Positions 14,457-22,466 of a stretch of DNA of 35,792 nucleotides are shown piece by piece (within the stretch, counting starts at the first letter, position 1; each line of letters starts with the position of its first letter). The stretch is from Mycobacterium sp. NS-7484 (GTDB lineage Bacteria; Actinomycetota; Actinomycetes; Mycobacteriales; Mycobacteriaceae), in assembly GCF_001953975.1 (NCBI RefSeq), contig NZ_MBEJ01000049.1, forward strand, positions 1 through 35,792, in the 5' to 3' direction. Position numbers and translations under genes: made by a program. The notes below the pieces were generated by a model. That model had not been told where the DNA came from. It did not search any database and saw only the letters and a list, made by a program, of their open reading frames with translations.

Positions 14457-14936
14457 GTGAGTATCGAACCGCGCGCCACCGCTGATCTGGTCGACGAGAT
14501 CTACCCCGACGTCCGTAGCTGCGATCTGCAGTTGCAGAACTACGGCGGCAAGACCATGTTCGCCGGGCCGATCACGACGGTGCGCTGCTTCCAGGACAAC
14601 GCACTGCTCAAGTCGATCCTGTCCACCCCCGGTAACGGCGGGGTGCTGGTGGTCGACGGCAACGGCTCGCTGCACACCGCGCTGGTGGGCGACATCATCG
14701 CCGGGCTGGCCGCCGACAACGGCTGGTCCGGGGTGATCGTGCACGGCGCAGTGCGCGACGCGGCCGCCCTTCGGACCATCGACGTCGGGATCAAGGCCCT
14801 GGGCACCAACCCGCGCAAGGGCACCAAGACCGGTGAGGGTGAGCGCGACGTCGAGGTCAGCTTCGGCGGCGTGACGTTCGTTCCGGGCGAGATCACGTAC
14901 GCCGACGAGGACGGCATCGTCGTCGTCGCCGCGTGA
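14457..14936 (+). CDS. rraA: RraA family protein (HMG/CHA aldolase or RNase E regulator-like; formerly MenG)
   Basis: A 159-aa protein of the RraA fold, trimeric. Bacterial RraA binds RNase E and lowers its activity; relatives are class II 4-hydroxy-4-methyl-2-oxoglutarate aldolases. The [28 protein letters not shown] block (residues 78-105) holds the conserved metal/substrate residues Gly78-Asp79, Arg100 and Asp101. The ortholog Rv3853 (157 aa) was called MenG, a demethylmenaquinone methyltransferase, which is a misnomer since no SAM fold is present. The GTG start is set by a -10 six bases upstream. The stop is 6 bp from the convergent ethA stop. Confidence 0.93.
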   Translation: MSIEPRATADLVDEIYPDVRSCDLQLQNYGGKTMFAGPITTVRCFQDNALLKSILSTPGNGGVLVVDGNGSLHTALVGDIIAGLAADNGWSGVIVHGAVRDAAALRTIDVGIKALGTNPRKGTKTGEGERDVEVSFGGVTFVPGEITYADEDGIVVVAA

Positions 14937-14942
14937 CCTGAC

Positions 14943-16412
14943 TCAAACCTTCACGGCTGCACGGTGTTTGGTGAAGTGCAGCGACTCCTCATCGACCTTG
15001 CCGTAGCGGATCGTGCGCATGTCGAAGAAGTAGTTCTGCTTGAGCTTCCACGGCGCTGCCGAGCCTGACTTGGGCAGGGTGTCCATGGCCCGGCGGAAGT
15101 AGCCAGGGGTGAAGTCCATGAACGGCAGTTCGTCGACGCTGTCGCCGGGGTGCTGTGGTTCGACCCGGTCGAAACCGTTGGCGTCCATGTAGTTCAGCAC
15201 GCGGCAGATGAACTCGGAGACCAAATCGGCCTTGAGCGTCCAGGATGCGTTGGTGTAACCGAAGGTGATCGCCATGTTCGGCACGCCGGAGAGCATCAGA
15301 CCCTTGTAGGTCATGGACTTGGTCAGGTCGATCGGCTCACCGTTGCGGTGGGCCACCGCACCGCCGAACAGCTGCATGTTCAAACCGGTTGCGGTGACGA
15401 TGATGTCGGCCTGCAGCTCCTCACCCGAGGTGAGCTTGATGCCCGTTTCGGTGAAGGTCTCGATGGTGTCGGTGACGACGCCGGCCTTGCCCGAGCGGAT
15501 CGCCTTGAACAGATCACCGTTGGGCGCCAGGCACACTCGCTCGTCCCACGGGTTGTATCGGGGGCTGAAGTGCTTGTCGTAGTCGAACCCCTCGGGCAGC
15601 CGGCGTTCGGCCATCCGGCGCAGCACCTTCTTGAAGACCGCCGGGAAGTTGCGGGCAACCTGGTACTGCCCGGTGCTGTAGCCGATCTGCTTCCACCGGT
15701 TGACGAAGTGCGCCAGGTTTTTCGGCAGGTACTTGTTGGTCTTCAGCGCGACGGGGTCCTCCAGCGGCAGCGAGCCGATGTAGGTGGGCGAGCGCTGCAG
15801 CATCGTCACGTGGCCGACGCCGCCGTTGACCAGGGACGGGATCAGGGTCACCGCGGTGGCCCCGGACCCGATCACGACGACGTTCTTGCCCGTGTAGTCC
15901 AGGTCCTCGGGCCAGTGCTGCGGGTGGATGATCTGACCCTTGAAGTCCGCGGCACCCGGGAATTCGGGTGAGTAGCCCTCGTCGTAGTTGTAGTAGCCGC
16001 TGCACACCGACAGGAACGACGCGGTGATCTGCTTGGCTTCGCCGTTGTGCTCGATGTCCACGGTCCAGCGGTTGTCGGCGTCCGACCAGTCCACCGACAG
16101 GACGCGGTGGCCCGTGCGGATGTGCTCGCGGATGCCGTTCTCGTCGGCGGCCTCGTTGATGTAGTTCCAGATCGACTGGCCGTCGGCGATCGAGCGGGCC
16201 GACTCCCAGGGCTTGAACCGGAACCCGAGGGTGAACATGTCCGAGTCGGAGCGGATGCCCGGGTATTTGAACAGGTCCCAGGTGCCGCCGATGTTCTCCC
16301 GGCGCTCGAGGATCACGTAGCTCTTGGTGGGGCAGCGGTCCTGCAGGTGCCAGGCCGTGCTGATGCCGGAGATACCGGCGCCGACGATCACGACATCGAA
16401 GTGTTCGTTCAT
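14943..16412 (-). CDS. ethA: Baeyer-Villiger FAD monooxygenase EthA
   Basis: A 489-aa type I Baeyer-Villiger monooxygenase, the same length as M. tuberculosis EthA (Rv3854c) and collinear with it. It uses FAD and NADPH to oxidise ketones and thioamides; in M. tuberculosis it bioactivates ethionamide. The FAD-binding GAGISG is at residues 11-16, the BVMO fingerprint FKGQIIHPQHWPED at 157-170, and the NADPH-binding IGSGATA at about 181-187. Conserved RYNPWDERVC and ATGLNMQLFGG follow. It is divergent from ethR, sharing a 78-bp region filled by three dyads, so EthR repression is expected. The native substrate is not known. Confidence 0.96.
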   Translation of the reverse strand: MNEHFDVVIVGAGISGISTAWHLQDRCPTKSYVILERRENIGGTWDLFKYPGIRSDSDMFTLGFRFKPWESARSIADGQSIWNYINEAADENGIREHIRTGHRVLSVDWSDADNRWTVDIEHNGEAKQITASFLSVCSGYYNYDEGYSPEFPGAADFKGQIIHPQHWPEDLDYTGKNVVVIGSGATAVTLIPSLVNGGVGHVTMLQRSPTYIGSLPLEDPVALKTNKYLPKNLAHFVNRWKQIGYSTGQYQVARNFPAVFKKVLRRMAERRLPEGFDYDKHFSPRYNPWDERVCLAPNGDLFKAIRSGKAGVVTDTIETFTETGIKLTSGEELQADIIVTATGLNMQLFGGAVAHRNGEPIDLTKSMTYKGLMLSGVPNMAITFGYTNASWTLKADLVSEFICRVLNYMDANGFDRVEPQHPGDSVDELPFMDFTPGYFRRAMDTLPKSGSAAPWKLKQNYFFDMRTIRYGKVDEESLHFTKHRAAVKV

Positions 16413-16425
16413 GGGACCGACGGTA

Positions 16426-16480
16426 TCAACACGGTGTTGAGTGGGTCAACAGCCTGTTGATAAATTCAACACAGTGTTAA
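16426..16480. promoter_or_regulatory. EthR operator: three 15-bp dyads at exact 20-bp spacing
   Basis: The dyads are TCAACAC-G-GTGTTGA (16426-16440, perfect), TCAACAG-C-CTGTTGA (16446-16460, perfect) and TCAACAC-A-GTGTTAA (16466-16480, one mismatch). Centres lie at 16433, 16453 and 16473. Together they span 55 bp, the length reported for the M. tuberculosis EthR operator. The array fills the gap between divergent ethA and ethR starts. Confidence 0.88.
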
Positions 16481-16490
16481 GGTTCTGGCT

Positions 16491-17132
16491 GTGACCACCT
16501 CCAGCACCACCCGCGCGCCGCGCGGTCGCCGAGCCGCCCGGCCATCGGGCGACGACCGTGAGGCGGCGATCCTCGCAACGGCTCGGCAGCTGCTGGAAAA
16601 CAAGAAGTTCGCCGACATATCTGTCGATGACCTGGCCAAAGGCGCCGGAATCTCTCGCCCGACCTTCTACTTCTACTTCCCGTCGAAGGAAGCAGTCTTA
16701 CTGTCATTGATCGATCCACTGATCAAGCGTGCCGACACGGGCTTCGACAGCGCGCTCGAAGACATGCCGGCCGATCCCAAGCGGGCGATTCGCCGGGGCA
16801 TCGAGATCTTCTTCGACTCGTTCGCCTCGCACCCCGCCACTGCCCGCGCCGGCACCGAGGCGCTCAACAGCAGTCCGGAGTTTCGCACTTTTTGGTCCGG
16901 GCTCATGCAGAAGTGGATCAATCTGACGGCCGCCCTGATCGCGGCCGAACGGCAGCGCGGAGCAGCCCCCGACACCATTTCCGCCCGGGATCTCGCGACG
17001 TCGCTCAACCTGATGAACGAGCGGACCATGATGGCGGCCCTGAGCGCCGAACAACCCGCGGTCGACTATGACAAGGTGGTCGACACCCTCACCCACATCT
17101 GGTTGACCAGCATCTACGGCGACACCGACTAA
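16491..17132 (+). CDS. ethR: TetR family repressor EthR
   Basis: A 213-aa TetR regulator, close to M. tuberculosis EthR (Rv3855, 216 aa). The N-terminal helix-turn-helix covers about residues 22-70 (AILATARQLLENKKFADISVDDLAKGAGISRPTFYFYFPSKEAVLLSL), nearly identical to EthR. The ligand-binding C-terminal domain retains WSGLMQKWINLTAALIAAERQRGAAP and ATSLNLMNERTMMA, with pocket aromatics such as Trp in the MQKW helix. The GTG start is 10 bp after the third dyad. It should repress ethA and itself. Confidence 0.95.
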   Translation: MTTSSTTRAPRGRRAARPSGDDREAAILATARQLLENKKFADISVDDLAKGAGISRPTFYFYFPSKEAVLLSLIDPLIKRADTGFDSALEDMPADPKRAIRRGIEIFFDSFASHPATARAGTEALNSSPEFRTFWSGLMQKWINLTAALIAAERQRGAAPDTISARDLATSLNLMNERTMMAALSAEQPAVDYDKVVDTLTHIWLTSIYGDTD

Positions 17133-17160
17133 TCAGCGCCCTGGCCACTCGACTTCCACT

Positions 17161-17177
17161 ACTACACGTCGTAGTTT
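17161..17177 (+). promoter_or_regulatory. Dyad overlapping the -10 of a leaderless FAD-monooxygenase promoter
   Basis: ACTAC-ACGTC-GTAGT (17161-17175) is an inverted repeat with five-base arms. TAGTTT (17172-17177) overlaps its right arm and ends six bases before the ATG at 17184. A repressor on the dyad would block the -10. It is unlike the EthR dyads, so another regulator is implied. Confidence 0.45.
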
Positions 17178-17183
17178 ACGAAC

Positions 17184-18254
17184 ATGCGGGTGGGGATCGT
17201 CGGTGGCGGGTTCGCCGGCCTTGCGGCTGCAATCGCATTCCGCGACACCGGCCACGACGTCGACGTGTTCGAAAAATCCGCCGGTCCGTCCACGGCCGGC
17301 GGCGCAATCTCCCTCGCCCAGAACGCCCTGACGTGCCTCTCGATTCTCGGCGTGCGCGAGAACATCCTCACCGAGCCGTGGTCACGAACGTCGGCCACCG
17401 TACGCACCTACGACGGCCGCGTTCTCGTGCGCCGCACGCTGGCCCAACTCACCGGCGGAGACCAGTACGCAACCGTGCTGCGTCGGCAGCTGATCACCTG
17501 GCTGACCGACCGCCTCCCGGCGCATTGCCTGCACTACGGCAGCACGGTGACAGGCGTGGGCGTCGACGGCTCGCTGACCGTGAACGACCGCGAACAGCGA
17601 TTCGACCTCGTCGTCGGAGCCGACGGCACCCGTGGTGTCGTCCGACGATCGCTCTGGCCGGATGCGCCGCCACCGAGATTCACCGGCACAAATGGTTGGT
17701 CGTGGATCGTCGACCGTGAACTGGACTCCGGATTCGGCTCAATTTGGGGACGGGTCGCCGATTTCGGGATCCTGCCGCTGGCCGATGGACGCACCTACGT
17801 CTACGGCGGGACACACCAACCGCACGCCCAGTTACGTGACTATCGGGACTGGGCGACACCGCTGCCGATGTTGATCGATGCGGCCGACCCGCCCCAGATC
17901 GCCACCCCGGAGATCTTCGAAGCCCCGCCAGTGCGTGATCTGGTCCGCGGAAAAGTCGTACTCATCGGCGACGCGGCGCACACCATGCGCCCCACCTTCG
18001 GCCAGGGGGCGGCGCTGGCCATGGAAGATGCGATCACCCTGGCCACTGGCGGTGCCACCGAACTGGCGAAACGCCGTCGGCGCCACCTAGCGCTCTACAG
18101 CGCCTCCAAGATCGGGTCCTATATTGCGAGTCCACGCACCGAAATGCTGATGCGCAGCCGCGACGTCGCGCTGCGCCTCACACCGGATACGGTCTTCGGT
18201 CTCATCGCAGGATCTGTCAGCCGTTGGCGGCCACCAACCGTGCCGAGAGTTTGA
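17184..18254 (+). CDS. FAD-dependent aromatic-type monooxygenase
   Basis: A 356-aa group A flavin monooxygenase (salicylate/PHBH-like). It has an N-terminal Rossmann GGGFAGLAAAIAFRDTGHDVDVFEKS (residues 7-33), an NADPH/FAD contact DLVVGADGTRGVVRRSL (about 139-155), and the GD motif VVLIGDAAHTMRPTFGQGAALAMEDA (about 257-282). These reveal hydroxylation of an aromatic or polyketide-like substrate, not identified. The length is somewhat short for the class (usually 380-420). It lies 51 bp after ethR on the same strand, behind its own leaderless promoter. Confidence 0.88.
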   Translation: MRVGIVGGGFAGLAAAIAFRDTGHDVDVFEKSAGPSTAGGAISLAQNALTCLSILGVRENILTEPWSRTSATVRTYDGRVLVRRTLAQLTGGDQYATVLRRQLITWLTDRLPAHCLHYGSTVTGVGVDGSLTVNDREQRFDLVVGADGTRGVVRRSLWPDAPPPRFTGTNGWSWIVDRELDSGFGSIWGRVADFGILPLADGRTYVYGGTHQPHAQLRDYRDWATPLPMLIDAADPPQIATPEIFEAPPVRDLVRGKVVLIGDAAHTMRPTFGQGAALAMEDAITLATGGATELAKRRRRHLALYSASKIGSYIASPRTEMLMRSRDVALRLTPDTVFGLIAGSVSRWRPPTVPRV

Positions 18255-18273
18255 GTCACTAGGCCCCGACTAT

Positions 18274-18289
18274 GCGAACATATGTTCGT
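18274..18289. promoter_or_regulatory. LexA (SOS) box overlapping the dinB start codon
   Basis: CGAAC (18275-18279), ATAT, GTTCG (18284-18288) is a perfect 14-bp palindrome, matching the mycobacterial SOS consensus TCGAAC-N4-GTTCGA at 10 of 12 fixed positions (only the outermost bases differ). The ATG (18282) lies inside it. Confidence 0.8.
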
Positions 18290-19499
18290 GTCCGATGGTC
18301 CGACTCTGCAGGCAGCCATCCTGCACGCTGATCTCGACTCGTTCTACGCCTCGGTCGAGCAGCGTGACGATCCGGCGCTGCGCGGCCGGCCCGTGATCGT
18401 CGGGGGCGGCGTGGTGCTGGCGGCCAGTTACGAGGCCAAGGCGTTCGGCGTGCGCACCGCGATGGGCGGACGCCAGGCTCGGGCGTTGTGCCCGCAGGCC
18501 GTGGTGGTGCCGCCGCGGATGTCGGCGTACTCGGAGGCGAGTCGAGAGGTGTTCAGGGTCTTCGAAGACACCACGCCGGTGGTCGAGCCGTTGTCGGTGG
18601 ACGAGGCGTTCCTCGACGTGTCCGGGCTGGCCCGGGTGTCGGGCACGCCGGTGCAGATCGCCCGACGGCTGCGCGAGCAGGTCAGCGAGCAGGTGGGCCT
18701 GCCCATCACGGTCGGCATCGCCCGCACGAAGTTCCTGGCCAAGGTGGCCAGCCAGGTCGCCAAACCGGATGGGCTGCTGCTGGTCCCGCCCGATCGCGAG
18801 CTGGCGTTCCTGCATCCGCTGCCGGTGCGCCGGCTCTGGGGTGTGGGCGCCAAGACCGCCGCGAAACTGCACGACCACGGCGTCGAGACGGTGGCCGACG
18901 TGGCCGAGCTGTCCGAGTCGGCACTGAGCACCATGGTCGGCGGCGCTATGGCCCGGCAACTGTATGCGTTGTCGCGCAACATCGATCGCCGGAGGGTGAC
19001 GACGGGCGTGCGGCGCAGTTCGATCGGCGCCCAGCGCGCGCTGGGGCGGCGCGGCAACACCATGTCGGCCGCGGAGGTGGACATGGTGGTGGTCAACCTC
19101 GTCGACCGCATCACCCGCCGGATGCGTGGCGCCGGGCGCACCGGACGTACCGTCGTATTGCGTTTGCGCTTCGACGATTTCGGCCGCGCCACCCGGTCGC
19201 ACACCCTCCCCCGGGCCACCGCCTCGACGGAGGCGGTGCTGGCCGCGGCGCGGGCCCTGGTGAGCGCCGCCGCGCCCGTCATCGCCGAGCGCGGGCTCAC
19301 CCTCATCGGTTTCGCGGTGTCCAACATCGACCATGCGGGCAGCCAGCAGTTGGAGTTGCCGTTCGAATCCGAGCCAGATCCGGTGGCGATCGACGGCGCG
19401 ATCGACGAGGTACGTCAGCGGTTCGGCAACGCGATGCTGACCCGCGGGGTGCTCGTCGGGCGGGATCCTGGCCTGGAAATGCCTACGCTGCCGTATTAA
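18282..19499 (+). CDS. dinB3: Y-family DNA polymerase IV, DinB3-type
   Basis: A 405-aa translesion polymerase. Catalytic carboxylates are Asp17 in LHADLDSFYASVE and Asp107/Glu108 in SVDEAFLDV. The steric-gate position (Phe13 of E. coli Pol IV) is Tyr22, an aromatic residue that should exclude ribonucleotides, unlike DinB2 of M. smegmatis, which has Leu. A helix-hairpin-helix thumb (RRLWGVGAKTAAKLHDHGVETVADVAEL) and the little finger follow. A C-terminal QQLELPF near residue 354 is a likely beta-clamp-binding motif. In M. smegmatis dinB3 lies just downstream of ethA/ethR, supporting the name. The start may be ATG 18282 or GTG 18288; both sit within or just at the edge of the LexA box. Its stop overlaps the convergent membrane gene by three bases. 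Confidence 0.9.
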   Translation: MFVSDGPTLQAAILHADLDSFYASVEQRDDPALRGRPVIVGGGVVLAASYEAKAFGVRTAMGGRQARALCPQAVVVPPRMSAYSEASREVFRVFEDTTPVVEPLSVDEAFLDVSGLARVSGTPVQIARRLREQVSEQVGLPITVGIARTKFLAKVASQVAKPDGLLLVPPDRELAFLHPLPVRRLWGVGAKTAAKLHDHGVETVADVAELSESALSTMVGGAMARQLYALSRNIDRRRVTTGVRRSSIGAQRALGRRGNTMSAAEVDMVVVNLVDRITRRMRGAGRTGRTVVLRLRFDDFGRATRSHTLPRATASTEAVLAAARALVSAAAPVIAERGLTLIGFAVSNIDHAGSQQLELPFESEPDPVAIDGAIDEVRQRFGNAMLTRGVLVGRDPGLEMPTLPY

Positions 19500-19927
19500 A
19501 AGAACTGCGCCGCAATGAATCCGGCCAGCAATACCGCGAATCCACCGATCTCTCCCACGATCAGCGCCACCATGCCGGCATGAAGGGCCCCGGTCGGGTG
19601 CTCGAACTGGTTGGTGGTGTCCTGCTTGGCGCCGTGCTCGATGTAACTGCCGATCGCGACGACGAAGAAGAACACGAGCACCATGGCCGCGGTGAGATTG
19701 ACCGCGGTGGGCCAGGCACTGAGCTCGACGAACACCGCCACCAACAGCGTCGCGAAGGAATACAGCAGGGCGGCTCGGTGGGCGATGTCGACGTACGGGT
19801 GGGCCAGGTGATTTTCACTCGTGGCCATCTGCCGGTACTTCCACACCCCGAGTACCAGCGCCAGCAGGAAGATCAGGCCGGCGGCCAGCAGGGTGATGAC
19901 GGTGTCGATGCCGAGATCCGCGTGCAT
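19496..19927 (-). CDS. Conserved four-helix membrane protein
   Basis: A 143-aa integral membrane protein with four helices (about residues 7-28, 51-70, 76-96, 115-141). Between helices 1 and 2 is KYRQMATSENHLAHPYVDIAHRAALLYS, and between 3 and 4 is YIEHGAKQDTTNQFEHP. The conserved His residues (HLAHPYVDIAHR, EHGA, EHP) near the membrane are noticeable and could bind haem or metal, but no known family is recognised. It lies 9 bp downstream of the PHP gene on the same strand, so it is probably co-transcribed. Its stop overlaps the dinB3 stop. Confidence 0.78.
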   Translation of the reverse strand: MHADLGIDTVITLLAAGLIFLLALVLGVWKYRQMATSENHLAHPYVDIAHRAALLYSFATLLVAVFVELSAWPTAVNLTAAMVLVFFFVVAIGSYIEHGAKQDTTNQFEHPTGALHAGMVALIVGEIGGFAVLLAGFIAAQFF

Positions 19928-19936
19928 CGCGTGAGT

Positions 19937-20941
19937 CTATGAGGCAGTCCAGTCGAGCAGTTGTTCGGCGGGCCAGGTGTTGACGATCCGCTCGGCGGGA
20001 ACCTCGGCATCCAACGCTCGCTGCGCACCGTAACCCAGGAAATCGAGCTGACCGGGTGCATGCGCATCGGTGTCGATGCTGAACACGCAGCCGATGTCCC
20101 GGGCCAGCTCGAGCAGCCGGGTCGGCGGGTCGCGCCGCTCCGGGCGGGAGTTGATCTCGACGGCAGTGCCGTGGTCACGGCAGGCGGTAAACACCCTCTC
20201 GGCGTCGAACTTCGATTCCGGCCGCTGCCCGCGTCCACCGGTGACCAGCCGCCCGGTGCAGTGCCCCAACACATCGGTATGCGGGTTGGCGACGGCGTTC
20301 AGCATGCGCCGGGTCATCGCCGGGGCGTCCATGGCCAGCTTGGAGTGCACACTGGCCACCACCACGTCCAGGCGTTCGAGCAACTCGGGTTCCTGGTCCA
20401 GCGATCCGTCTTCGAGGATGTCCACCTCGATCCCGGTGAGGATGCGCATCGGTGCGACGAGTTCGCGCACCTCTTCGATGACGTCGAGCTGCTCGCGCAA
20501 CCGCTCCGGCGACAACCCGTTGGCGATCTTCAAACGCGGCGAATGGTCGGTGAGGGCACAGTATTCGTGGCCCAGATCGCGTGCGGCCAGCATCATCTCT
20601 TCGATCGGCGCCGACCCGTCGGACCAGTTCGAGTGCACGTGCAGGTCACCGCGCAGCGCCGCGCGCAACTCTCCACCGCCGAGATCCTTGGCGGCTGAAC
20701 GCAATTCGACCAAGGTGTCCGGCTCGTGGCCGGCCCAGGCCTGCGCGATCACCTTCGCGGTCTTGGGTCCGACCCCGGGCAGCGTCTGCCAACTGTTGCT
20801 CGCGCCGAGACGTTCGCGCTGGGCATCGGTCAACGCCTCGACGGTGTCGGCGGCATTGCGGTAAGCCATCACCCGTCGCGGGTCCTCCCGCGCCCGGTCC
20901 TTGTAGTACGCGATCTGGCGCAGCGCGGTGACCGGGTCCAT
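19937..20941 (-). CDS. HhH-PHP domain phosphoesterase (Rv3856c-like)
   Basis: A 334-aa protein. The N-terminal 95 residues hold a helix-hairpin-helix (LPGVGPKTAKVIAQ, about 54-67), like the DNA-binding part of PolX, but there is no nucleotidyltransferase catalytic block. The PHP metallo-phosphoesterase domain follows: DLHVHSNWSDG (His101, His103), CALTDHSPRL, GIEVDIL, VVASVHSKL, and C-terminal FSIDTDAHAPG. PHP domains bind three metals and hydrolyse phosphodiesters or phosphomonoesters. The ATG at 20941 (MDPVTALRQ) gives the size of Rv3856c (335 aa). Possible roles are DNA 3' end trimming or histidinol-phosphate-like hydrolysis; the HhH favours nucleic acid. Confidence 0.88.
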   Translation of the reverse strand: MDPVTALRQIAYYKDRAREDPRRVMAYRNAADTVEALTDAQRERLGASNSWQTLPGVGPKTAKVIAQAWAGHEPDTLVELRSAAKDLGGGELRAALRGDLHVHSNWSDGSAPIEEMMLAARDLGHEYCALTDHSPRLKIANGLSPERLREQLDVIEEVRELVAPMRILTGIEVDILEDGSLDQEPELLERLDVVVASVHSKLAMDAPAMTRRMLNAVANPHTDVLGHCTGRLVTGGRGQRPESKFDAERVFTACRDHGTAVEINSRPERRDPPTRLLELARDIGCVFSIDTDAHAPGQLDFLGYGAQRALDAEVPAERIVNTWPAEQLLDWTAS

Positions 20942-20970
20942 GTGTCCAGTGTGCCCGTCGGCGCCGGCGC

Positions 20971-22317
20971 TCAACCGGCGATACGGATCAGCTTCTTGTT
21001 CACGAACTCCTCGATGCCGTAGCGGCCGAGTTCCCGCCCGAAACCGGAGCGCTTGACCCCACCGAACGGCAGCTCGGCGCCTTCGGCACCGACGGCGTTG
21101 ACGAATACCATGCCGGCATCGATGCGGTCGGCCACGCGCTTGGCCTGCTCGGCGTCGGTGGTGAAGACGTAGGAGCCGAGGCCGAACGGGGTGTCGTTGG
21201 CGATGGCGATGGCCTCGTCTTCGGAGCCGGCCTTGTACACCACGGCCACCGGGCCGAACAGCTCCTGGTGGTACGCGTCGTTGTCTTCGGTGACGCCGGT
21301 GAGCACGGCCGGCGGGTAGAACGCGCCGCGGCGCTCACCGGCCGAGGTCAGCTGGGCGCCCTGGTCGACGGCCGTCTTCACCTGTTGCTCAAGGCGTTCG
21401 GCTGCGGCCTCCGACGACAACGGCGCGATCCCGTCGGCGGCCGCCAGCAGCTTCTCGGTGAACTTGGTCAGGAACTCGTCGTAGAGGTTCTCGGCGACGA
21501 TGAATCGCTTGGCGGCGTTACAGGCCTGACCGGTGTTTTCCATCCGGCCCTCGACCGCGGACTCGACGGTGGCGTCGAGATCATCGGTGGACAGCACGAT
21601 GAACGGATCGGAGCCACCGAGTTCCAGGACACACTTCTTCAGGTTGCGCCCGGCGATCTCGGCCACTGCGGCGCCGGCCCGCTCGGAGCCGGTCAGCGAC
21701 ACTGCGGCCACCCGCGGGTCGGCGATGATGTCGGCGACCTGGTCGTTGGTGGCGCGGATGTCGACGTAGGCACCCTGCGGAAAGCCGGCCTCCAGGAAGA
21801 GCAGTTGCAGCAGCTCGGCGGATTCGGGGCACTGTGGCGCATGCTTGAGCAGAATCGTGTTGCCCACCACCAGATTTGGGCCGGCGAATCGGGCCACCTG
21901 ATAGTACGGGTAGTTCCACGGCATGATGCCGAGCAGCACACCGATCGGGCCACGCTTGATCACCGCGCTGCCCTCGCCCTCGAGGAGGTCGATCGGCTCG
22001 TCGGCCAGGAACTTCTCGGCGTTGTCGGCGTAGTACTGGTAGATGGCCGCGCAGAAGTCCACCTCACCCAGCGATTGATCCCGCGGCTTGCCCATCTCAC
22101 GGACGATCACGTCGGCAAGTTGTTCGCGGCGCTGTTCGTGCAGCTTCCCCACCTTCGCCAAGAGTGCGGCCCGCTCGGCCACCGTGGTGGTGCGCGCCCA
22201 GCTGCGGGCGGTCTTGGCGGCAGCCTCGATCGCGGCCTGGATTTCGGCGTCGGTCGAGGTCGGGTAGGTGGCGATCACCTCGGCGGTCGCCGGATCGGTG
22301 ACTGCGTACTCACTCAT
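20971..22317 (-). CDS. NAD(P)-dependent aldehyde dehydrogenase, succinate-semialdehyde type
   Basis: A 448-aa aldehyde dehydrogenase related to GabD1 (Rv0234c). Catalytic residues are Asn135 in MPWNYP, Glu232 in LELGGSDPF and Cys266 in NTGQACNAAKRF. The C-terminal ELPFGGVKRSGFGRELGRYGIEEFVNKK is typical. The usual GDP..P.T..GPL segment after the catalytic Cys is shortened to AADGIAPLSSEA, so the protein is slightly shorter than the family norm. Oxidation of succinate semialdehyde to succinate is the best guess; other short aldehydes are possible. It is 29 bp upstream of the PHP gene on the same strand and diverges from the LLM oxidoreductase. Confidence 0.88.
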   Translation of the reverse strand: MSEYAVTDPATAEVIATYPTSTDAEIQAAIEAAAKTARSWARTTTVAERAALLAKVGKLHEQRREQLADVIVREMGKPRDQSLGEVDFCAAIYQYYADNAEKFLADEPIDLLEGEGSAVIKRGPIGVLLGIMPWNYPYYQVARFAGPNLVVGNTILLKHAPQCPESAELLQLLFLEAGFPQGAYVDIRATNDQVADIIADPRVAAVSLTGSERAGAAVAEIAGRNLKKCVLELGGSDPFIVLSTDDLDATVESAVEGRMENTGQACNAAKRFIVAENLYDEFLTKFTEKLLAAADGIAPLSSEAAAERLEQQVKTAVDQGAQLTSAGERRGAFYPPAVLTGVTEDNDAYHQELFGPVAVVYKAGSEDEAIAIANDTPFGLGSYVFTTDAEQAKRVADRIDAGMVFVNAVGAEGAELPFGGVKRSGFGRELGRYGIEEFVNKKLIRIAG

Positions 22318-22466
22318 GTTCGCTCCAGATGCTCAGGTCGCAGGATTTCGTATTTTTCTGTGCCCGACACTACCGATTGCGGCGGCGAAATGGCCGTGAA
22401 GATACGTAATCAGCACGGCTTGGATTGTCAGGAATGAACCAGCGGGCGCGACTAGTTTCGGATGAC

